A stretch of 47,582 nt of DNA. Origin: Treponema sp. GTDB lineage: Bacteria; Spirochaetota; Spirochaetia; Treponematales; Breznakiellaceae. The position numbers and the translations under genes are program-made. The notes beneath the pieces were generated by a model. It was not told where the DNA came from. It saw nothing but the letters and a program-made list of their open reading frames with translations, and made no database searches. The stretch is taken from the NCBI GenBank assembly GCA_031276815.1, contig JAISMJ010000012.1, positions 1 through 47,582 on the forward strand. Reading direction: 5' to 3'. Shown here in pieces: positions 42,681 through 47,582 of the stretch (within the stretch, counting starts at the first letter, position 1; the number at the start of each line of letters is the position of its first letter).

Positions 42681-42696
42681 TGATAGGAGGCTGATT

Positions 42697-43653
42697 ATGA
42701 AAAAAACTGTTCTGTATATTATCTTTTTATTTTCCGTAAATATTAATTGCCGCGCTGGAGAGATTATTAATTATGCTGATTTAGCGCGCTATTACATTGT
42801 TCTTGTTGGTGAAAATCATGGCATTGCAAAATCTTACGATGTTGAACTGGAAATGTTTGAATATGTATACAAAAATCAAGCCATAAAACACTTGTTTATT
42901 GAAGTTGGGTATTGCTCATCGCAATTATTGAACAGATATATACAGACAGGGAATAGTATGTATCTGAATACTGTTTTTTCAAATTTACAGGGAACATCCG
43001 GTTGCAGCATTGAGTATTATAATTTCTTTATAAAATTACGGGAAAAATGCCCGGAAGTGATTTTGCACGGCGTTGATGTCGAACATCAATGGCAGTCATT
43101 GGGAATTTCATATTTATTTCTTTTATTAAGCGAACATGAAAAAATAGAACATATACCGTTATGGAGCGTTCCTGGAAACCTTGACGGTTTTTTAAGATAT
43201 TACGAAAACAATAAAGACAACTATACGGTTCTGGGAGATGATTTGGAAGAATTTGATCGTGGCATTGTGGCGGTAAGACAGGGGATAGCGTATACGACTA
43301 ACGGCGATCAACATGCGGCTGCAAAGTACCGTGAGGAAACAATGACATTCAATTTTGAGAATGAGTATTCAAAATTATCACATAAAAAAGTGTTTGGCAT
43401 ATTTGGCGTGGCGCATACCGGGCTTGACGATAATGGTTTTTCTGGAAATTATTCGTGTATGGCAAAAAGCCTGAAAGAAAAATATGGGGACATTATCGCA
43501 TCAATAGATTTGGTGTATAACAATTGCAGGATAATGAATACGAATTTTTGGTTTGGGGAACTTATAAGAAATACAAACACACGTCCAAACCAAAGCGCAC
43601 AGTATTATAGAACAATACAAGACAGTCCAGCGGCGGTGCATTGGAGATTCTGA
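42697..43653 (+). CDS. Exported EreA/ChaN-like superfamily protein
   Basis: 318 residues. MKKTVLYIIFLFSVNINCRAG is a signal peptide, with NC at 17-18 allowing a lipoprotein reading. The mature protein opens IVLVGENHGIAKSYDVELEM, with the Gly-Glu-x-His motif, and later has HLFIEVGYCSS, ILHGVDVEHQW and IFGVAHTGL. This series of Glu and His motifs is that of the erythromycin esterase / ChaN (haem-binding) / TIKI-like superfamily, whose members are hydrolases or ligand binders. Which activity applies is not clear. Low GC and its own consensus promoter suggest acquisition. It ends shortly before a strong hairpin (43690-43728). Confidence 0.6.
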   Translation: MKKTVLYIIFLFSVNINCRAGEIINYADLARYYIVLVGENHGIAKSYDVELEMFEYVYKNQAIKHLFIEVGYCSSQLLNRYIQTGNSMYLNTVFSNLQGTSGCSIEYYNFFIKLREKCPEVILHGVDVEHQWQSLGISYLFLLLSEHEKIEHIPLWSVPGNLDGFLRYYENNKDNYTVLGDDLEEFDRGIVAVRQGIAYTTNGDQHAAAKYREETMTFNFENEYSKLSHKKVFGIFGVAHTGLDDNGFSGNYSCMAKSLKEKYGDIIASIDLVYNNCRIMNTNFWFGELIRNTNTRPNQSAQYYRTIQDSPAAVHWRF

Positions 43654-43689
43654 TATGGTTGATGAGACAAACCAAACGCCGCCTAACGA

Positions 43690-43728
43690 GCCTTATTTCA
43701 CGACCATGAACGGCTGTCGTGAATAGGC
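43690..43728. repeat. Strong hairpin after the EreA/ChaN-like gene
   Basis: GCCTTATTTCACGAC (43690-43704) pairs with GTCGTGAATAGGC (43716-43728) with two bulges and an 11-nt loop. There is no T-tract, so it is a weak terminator or an mRNA-end stabiliser. It is preceded by GCCTAAC. Confidence 0.5.
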
Positions 43729-43884
43729 GCAGAATAGCCGGCGGATCAAACGCGCTTACGCAGGTAGAATAAAAGCCTTTCGTATTATATGACGCCTCGT
43801 GGTCGTTATACGTTCCTACTTCCCATAACATTAGGGCATACAAACATAGAAAACATGAGGCATCCATCCATAAAACGGCTGATT

Positions 43885-43913
43885 TTGAGATATACGCTCT
43901 TGACATATATGAT
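43885..43913 (+). promoter_or_regulatory. Promoter of the DUF3798 lipoprotein gene
   Basis: TTGAGA (43885-43890), 17-bp spacer, TATGAT (43908-43913). TTGACA at 43900-43905 is another -35 candidate but lacks a -10 at good spacing. The leader of about 40 nt contains GAGGAG before ATG 43959. Confidence 0.5.
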
Positions 43914-43958
43914 AATACATGGAAAATAATACTACTTTTATTATAAGTGAGGAGTGTT

Positions 43959-45233
43959 ATGAAGAAATTATGGTTAGTTATTGCGGCGCTAGTGATAAGC
44001 GCTGGCATGGCGTTTGTAACCGGTTGCTCCCGAAAGAGCAATCAGGCGGGAAGCCCCGCTCAAGCGGAAAGCGGCACTCAGGCTGAAAGCCAAGCCGCAA
44101 AGACCGCCTATCATATAGGCGTTGTTACCGGAACTGTGTCCCAGTCTGAGGACGATCTCCGCGGCGCTGAAGAGTTGATCCGGCGGTATGGTAAAGTTTC
44201 TGACGGCGGTATTATTCAGCATGTTACGTATCCTGACAGTTTCATGGATCAAATGGAAACCACCATCACCCAGATCACGTCTCTAGCGGATGACCCGCTG
44301 ACGAAAGCCATTGTGGTGAACCAAGGCGTCCCCGGTACTGCGGAAGCGTTCAAACGGATCAAGGAGAAACGCCCGGACATTTTGCTCTTTGCCGGCGAGT
44401 CTCACGAAGACCCGCTCGTTATTCAGCAGGCTGCAACGCTGGCTGTCAGCGCGGATTTCATTTCACGCGGATACACCATCATCTGGGCGGCGAAACAGCT
44501 CGGCGCGGACACGTTTGTCCACATCAGTTTTCCCCGGCACATGTCCTATGAATCGTTGGGACTCCGCCGGCAGATCATGGAGGAAGCATGCAAGGACCTC
44601 GGTCTCCAGTTTGTGTTCGTTACGGCTCCGGACCCCACGTCTGACGTGGGCGTTGCGGGCGCGCAACAGTACATCCTTGAGCAGACGCCTCAATGGATTC
44701 AAACGTACGGCGCGAATACCGCATTTTTCTGCACCAATGACGCGCACACCGAACCGCTTCTCAAGCAGCTTTTGGAATACGGCGGCATGTTTGTCGAAGC
44801 GGATCTGCCTTCCCCGCTCATGGGGTATCCGGGAGCGCTCGGCATCGATCTTTCCGCAGAAGCAGGTGATTTCCCCGCCATCCTGAGAAAGGTTGAAGAG
44901 GCGGTTGTCGCAAAGGGCGGATCCGGCAAATTCGGTACGTGGGCTTTCTCCTACGGGTTCTCGCTCACTGCCGGACTTGGCGAATATGCGAAGCGTATTC
45001 TTGACGGCGCCGCGTCTCTGAGCAACCCGGATGACATGTACGCCGCGCTTGGCGAATTCACCAGCGGCGCACAGTGGAACGGCGGGTACTATGTTGACGC
45101 CAACACCGGCGTGCGCGCAAGAAACCAGATTCTTATTTATATGGACACCTATGTTTTCGGCACGGGATACCTTCCCACAACCGAGCAGGAAGTGCCTGAG
45201 AAGTATTACAATATTACATTCAACAAGCAATAA
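43959..45233 (+). CDS. DUF3798 periplasmic-binding-like lipoprotein
   Basis: 424-residue lipoprotein. MKKLWLVIAALVISAGMAFVTGC ends in a lipobox with lipidated Cys23, followed by a polar Gln/Ala/Ser linker. The mature domain begins YHIGVVTGTVSQSEDDLRGA and continues with PDILLFAGESHEDPLVI, HISFPRHMSYESLGLRR and a C-terminal GTGYLPTTEQEVPEKYYN; this follows the DUF3798 family, which has the two-lobed fold of ABC-type substrate-binding proteins. The ligand is not known and no ABC permease is adjacent. The start 43959 is chosen because GAGGAG lies 6 nt upstream; a GTG at 43947 is in frame. A terminator follows 7 nt after the stop. Confidence 0.8.
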   Translation: MKKLWLVIAALVISAGMAFVTGCSRKSNQAGSPAQAESGTQAESQAAKTAYHIGVVTGTVSQSEDDLRGAEELIRRYGKVSDGGIIQHVTYPDSFMDQMETTITQITSLADDPLTKAIVVNQGVPGTAEAFKRIKEKRPDILLFAGESHEDPLVIQQAATLAVSADFISRGYTIIWAAKQLGADTFVHISFPRHMSYESLGLRRQIMEEACKDLGLQFVFVTAPDPTSDVGVAGAQQYILEQTPQWIQTYGANTAFFCTNDAHTEPLLKQLLEYGGMFVEADLPSPLMGYPGALGIDLSAEAGDFPAILRKVEEAVVAKGGSGKFGTWAFSYGFSLTAGLGEYAKRILDGAASLSNPDDMYAALGEFTSGAQWNGGYYVDANTGVRARNQILIYMDTYVFGTGYLPTTEQEVPEKYYNITFNKQ

Positions 45234-45239
45234 GAAACG

Positions 45240-45272
45240 CGGGGACGGAGTGAAACGCCCCGTTCCCGTTTT
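45240..45272 (+). terminator. Intrinsic terminator of the DUF3798 gene
   Basis: CGGGGACGG (45240-45248) pairs with CCGTTCCCG (45260-45268) with an 11-nt loop, followed by TTTTAC. Confidence 0.7.
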
Positions 45273-45308
45273 ACTGTGCAATCAGAGGGCAAGAAGCGTC
45301 TCTCATGT

Positions 45309-45497
45309 TCATCCCTGACTTATGGAAACCGAATCACCGTCATATTCCAGAATAGTTATACCTCCGCATCGCTGGCACGTAACGTAGACGCATTTTACGG
45401 ACATCAAGAGTTTGAGGGAAACGCCGTTGGTTACTTGTTTGCAGTTGGGGCAGTATACCGCGCATATATCGTTCTCCCTCTGTTTATCATTGGTCAT
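45309..45497 (-). CDS. Small zinc-ribbon protein
   Basis: 62 residues with CPNC at about 16-19 and CQRC at about 41-44, a four-Cys zinc-ribbon arrangement flanked by short beta strands (VYVTCQRCGGITILEYDGD). AAGGAGGG lies 8 nt before ATG 45497, a strong ribosome site, so it is probably expressed. It lies on the minus strand, in line with the cassette-like genes that follow at higher coordinates, and its end approaches the terminator of the convergent DUF3798 gene. No specific family is recognised; nucleic-acid or protein binding is possible. Confidence 0.6.
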   Translation of the reverse strand: MTNDKQRENDICAVYCPNCKQVTNGVSLKLLMSVKCVYVTCQRCGGITILEYDGDSVSISQG

Positions 45498-45649
45498 GAA
45501 TAGACCCTCCTTCTTTCAGCATGGCATATACCTAGCGTTTCATTGCTTCCAGTACGAAGCTGTTCGCTGTGACCGTGCTTTAACCGCCGTAAGGCGGAGT
45601 GTGATGCTCCCCGGTATCGTTAAAGAGAGATTTGTCGTGTCTCCCATAG
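45498..45649. other. Short stretch with a possible 35-codon frame
   Basis: On the minus strand ATG 45646 opens a 35-residue frame (MGDTTNLSLTIPGS...) ending at TGA 45541-45539. It begins 4 nt after the GTTATAC core of attC-like element 2, has no ribosome site, and resembles nothing I know. Confidence 0.25.
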
Positions 45650-45787
45650 TATAACCATTTCGGCTGTATATGACAAGTTCTGCGGGTCACCGCAGAACTG
45701 TTGGTGTAGTGCGCCATGAAAACGTAACCAATTAGCCGAACGGAACCACGAGGAACTTTGGTCCCGAAGCATACAGACCTGTTTGCG
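45650..45787 (-). repeat. attC-like element 2
   Basis: GTATAAC (45650-45656) and GTTTGCG (45781-45787) mark the ends; the outer cores are degenerate. Inner boxes CTGTATATG (45665-45673) and GCATACAG (45769-45776) are near complements. The centre ACTGTTGGTGTAGTGCGC matches elements 1 and 3. It follows the PEBP gene on the minus strand, as an attC follows its cassette gene. Confidence 0.45.
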
Positions 45788-45817
45788 CCGTTTTTTGCTT
45801 TACTTATTCTTCATTTT

Positions 45818-46362
45818 TTATTCAAAATATCCGTCTATAAATCCATACTGTATTATATGTCCTTTCATCGCTTTGACAACTTGTTTCTTCCGTGAATTTT
45901 TTATGGTTAATTCACAATCTAATATATAAATATTAAAATAGTATTTATGCTGTGTCCCTTTTGGCGGTTTCGGCCCTCTATATTTAAATCGACCATAACC
46001 AACTCCCTGCATAGCATTTCCTAATTCCGGCAATATTTTACCCTCGGGTATATTTTTTGTATTATATCCATTGCGGGTATATTCCATATTACCCACTGAT
46101 TAAATATTCCAAAAAGATGATGTTTAATATCATCAAATATTATGACAATAGTTTTTCCATTTTGTGATAAATTCTTTAACATAAATTCTGGCGAAATATC
46201 ATCTCCCCTGCCTGTATATTTTATGGGAAATGTTTCGCCATTTCTTAAATCATTACATTCGACAATTAATTCAGGGTAATTATTTTCCATAATATTTTTC
46301 TCCAATTTTTGACTTGCTAAACATGAATTTAACAACAACATAAGAGCCATAAATTCTAGCAT
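45818..46362 (-). pseudogene. PEBP family (YbhB/YbcL-like) lipoprotein with one frameshift
   Basis: Two minus-strand frames make one protein of about 180 residues. The first (46362-46021) starts MLEFMALMLLLNSCLAS, a lipoprotein signal with Cys at 14, then has NGETFPIKYTGRGDDISPEF and FNQWVIWNIPA. The second (46096-45818) gives NIPEGKILPELGNAMQGVGYG, RGPKPPKGTQHKYYFNIYIL and the end KAMKGHII. All are classic phosphatidylethanolamine-binding-protein motifs (bacterial YbhB/YbcL). One extra A in the A6 run (T6 on the plus strand, 46053-46058) would restore the frame. The function of bacterial PEBPs is unsettled. A TTGACA promoter precedes it, and attC-like elements lie on both sides. Confidence 0.75.
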
Positions 46363-46384
46363 TTTTTATTATTATCATAAATAC

Positions 46385-46413
46385 ATTATTTCCATGTATA
46401 TTTATTTTGTCAA
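46385..46413 (-). promoter_or_regulatory. Promoter of the PEBP gene
   Basis: On the minus strand TTGACA (46413-46408), 17-bp spacer, AATAAT (46390-46385). It lies within the cassette-like unit, about 40 bp after the element-3 core. Confidence 0.5.
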
Positions 46414-46453
46414 TAGTTTCTTAAATATTCCAATAAATTTTGACCCTCATTTC

Positions 46454-46635
46454 GCATACCGTTCTGGCTGTTGCGAACCTGCGTTTCGACGACGTTTTTG
46501 CTGCCCTGCAAAACTGTGAGTGGAGTGAGCTGTGGGAATGTTCCCCAGCGTAAGACCAGAGCCGTTGCGGAGGCCGAGCCGCCTAATGGCGGCATCCCCA
46601 GCTATGCTGGGGCGCGTACACAGTCCTGGTTATGC
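46454..46635 (-). repeat. attC-like element 3
   Basis: Ends are GCATACC (46454-46460, one mismatch from GCATAAC) and GTTATGC (46629-46635). Left side GGCTGTT then GACGACGTTTTTGCTGCCC and centre ACTGTGAGTGGAGTGAGCTG match element 1 closely. Beyond the core, TGCGCAGTTGGTTTTG (46633-46648) recurs in inverted orientation at 47331-47316, so the GNAT unit is bounded by matched ends. Confidence 0.5.
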
Positions 46636-46657
46636 GCAGTTGGTTTTGCCTTATATC

Positions 46658-47251
46658 TTAATTCATTTCTTTTATCATATACACAAGATAATTTATTCCT
46701 ATTGGTTTTGGAAGTTTCTGTTTTATTCTATATATTTCCTTATATCCTAATTTTTTATATAAATTATACGCCTTTTCATTTGTGTCGGCAACTTCTAAAA
46801 TATATTTTTCATATAATCTTAATGAGAAAATATATTCCATAATTGATACCGCTATTCCCATTTGTCTATATTTTTTATTCGTTGCCACAAATTCAATAGA
46901 GCCTGTTTTTTCATCTATTTCCACCGGATATTTTGGATATTTGTTGAAATAATTTTTAAATATCATATTCGCCAATAAACCTTTTACTAAACCTAAATTG
47001 TCCGCCAATATTTTCTGATCATGTTTTATACAATAATGTTCCTTATCAGTACAAACCATCATTCCGGCAATTTCATTATCAATTATACCGACGTAAAAAT
47101 AATCCAATACAAACATATGTGAAAATGCCTTGGTCAATTTATTTGTATCTTTTGAAATCATTTTCAATTCTTTTCCAAATGCCTCTACAAATAATGCGCT
47201 AATTTTTTCGCTTATATTTCAGCCCAAACCTTTTGCGAGTTTAATTTCCAT
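46658..47251 (-). pseudogene. GNAT acetyltransferase with an in-frame TGA at codon 11
   Basis: Read from ATG 47251 (GGAGG 13 nt upstream), the protein is MEIKLAKGLG, TGA (47221-47219), then NISEKISALFVEAFGKELK and onward without another stop for 197 codons in all. The body shows GNAT folds: DYFYVGIIDNEIAGMMVC (strands 2-3), SIEFVATNKKYRQMGIAVSIM (acetyl-CoA loop Q/R-x-x-G-x-A) and KAYNLYKKLGYKEI (conserved helix before strand 5). The TGA could be a nonsense mutation from TGG, a sequencing error, or recoded. An internal ATG at 47167 would give 169 residues lacking the first helix. A perfect consensus promoter precedes it. The acceptor substrate is unknown. Confidence 0.7.
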
Positions 47252-47279
47252 AAAAACTTCAATTTCCTCCAATTTTTTT

Positions 47280-47308
47280 ATTATAACATTTTATAATATT
47301 TTTGTCAA
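47280..47308 (-). promoter_or_regulatory. Perfect consensus promoter of the GNAT gene
   Basis: On the minus strand TTGACA (47308-47303), 17-bp spacer, TATAAT (47285-47280), then a short leader with GGAGG. Confidence 0.75.
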
Positions 47309-47315
47309 CCAAATT

Positions 47316-47335
47316 CAAAACCAATTGCGCATAAC
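47316..47335 (-). repeat. attC-core-like end bordering the GNAT unit
   Basis: Minus strand GTTATGCGCAATTGGTTTTG matches, with one change, the plus-strand GTTATGCGCAGTTGGTTTTG at 46629-46648. It is the expected cassette boundary, but no full element with paired boxes is evident on the mnmA side. Confidence 0.45.
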
Positions 47336-47471
47336 TCTCAGGTATAGGGGCGACGCTTTGCGGGTGGCGGCCTGATAGAGCGGCCAGTCCTGGCGGAGCG
47401 GGCGGTACGGCCGAGAGGCAGAAAGCTGTTTCATGTTTTGGGGCCGGAACTGGGGAAGGCCGGGACCGGGC

Positions 47472-47582
47472 CTACTCCGCGCCGGTGATGGCGCCGCCGC
47501 CTACTACGATGTCGCCGTCGTACAGCACGACCGCCTGTCCGGGGGTTATTGCCCGCTGCGCCCGGTCGAATACGACGCGGAG
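47472..47582 (-). CDS. mnmA: tRNA-specific 2-thiouridylase MnmA, C-terminal end (partial)
   Basis: Thirty-six codons plus TAG (47474-47472) run off the window edge. The peptide [20 protein letters not shown], followed by GAITGAE, is the standard MnmA C-terminal beta-barrel end ([22 protein letters not shown]). MnmA thiolates U34 of tRNA-Lys, Glu and Gln. The catalytic PP-loop and Cys lie outside the window. Confidence 0.85.
   Translation of the reverse strand, partial: LRVVFDRAQRAITPGQAVVLYDGDIVVGGGAITGAE

Noticed and set aside
43681-43810. GCCTAAC after the EreA/ChaN-like gene as the start of an attC site
   Set aside because: No complementary GTTAGGC or paired inner boxes follow at a suitable distance. 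The local hairpin is a simple stem, and the centre shared by the other three elements is absent.

Overview
The window looks like a spirochaete chromosome, most likely a gut or termite-type Treponema. This is an inference from gene content, because no rRNA is present. Supporting genes are a protein carrying a Treponema-like FliM N-terminus, an [FeFe]-hydrogenase maturation operon, large alpha-glucan enzymes, lipoproteins with relaxed lipoboxes and small outer-membrane barrels. GC-rich, well-kept core genes alternate with AT-rich accessory patches full of broken genes and insertion-sequence scars.

Layout. 1-5.3 kb: end of a transposase, a dCMP deaminase, an SDR-like protein, a TylF-type methyltransferase, an adenine phosphoribosyltransferase with an extra N-terminal domain, then decayed genes and a 21-bp repeat array. 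5.5-8.1 kb: hydrogenase operon (TM1266-type regulator, hydG, hydE; hydF is not here). 8.2-9.4 kb: a barrel protein and an Ig-like lipoprotein. 9.4-9.7 kb: a TnpB remnant. 9.7-15.5 kb: MalQ and a giant GH13 protein. 15.8-17.6 kb: lepA abutting a kduI stub. 17.7-18.1 kb: an internally deleted IS and 46-bp repeats. 18.2-22.5 kb: a secreted EEP phosphodiesterase, an MFS-HEAT fusion and a DUF5131 protein. 22.7-27.4 kb: accessory patch with a FliM-N/zinc-ribbon protein, a SAM-domain membrane-protein cluster and an attC-like element. 27.5-30.5 kb: argF and aspS. 30.5-32.4 kb: remnants, a second 21-bp array and an IS200 remnant. 32.4-42.4 kb, minus strand: gltB, rtcB, larC, hslV, hslU. 42.7-45.3 kb: an EreA/ChaN-like exported protein and a DUF3798 lipoprotein. 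45.3-47.3 kb: small AT-rich genes (zinc ribbon, PEBP, GNAT) separated by attC-like repeats. The window ends inside mnmA.

Points of interest. (a) Seven genes have a TTGNNN-17-TANNNT promoter only 6-10 nt before the start codon, which implies leaderless or near-leaderless mRNAs. (b) Three related inverted elements ending in RCATAAC/GTTATGY-like cores flank small AT-rich genes like integron cassettes, with no integrase in view. (c) A FliM CheY-binding peptide is fused to a zinc-ribbon protein. (d) SAM-SAM-TM and SAM-TM-TPR proteins sit with a small membrane protein. (e) Two unrelated arrays share a 21-bp period. (f) Several accessory genes carry a single frameshift or nonsense lesion, several of them in homopolymers. 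These may be real decay, phase switching or sequence error.
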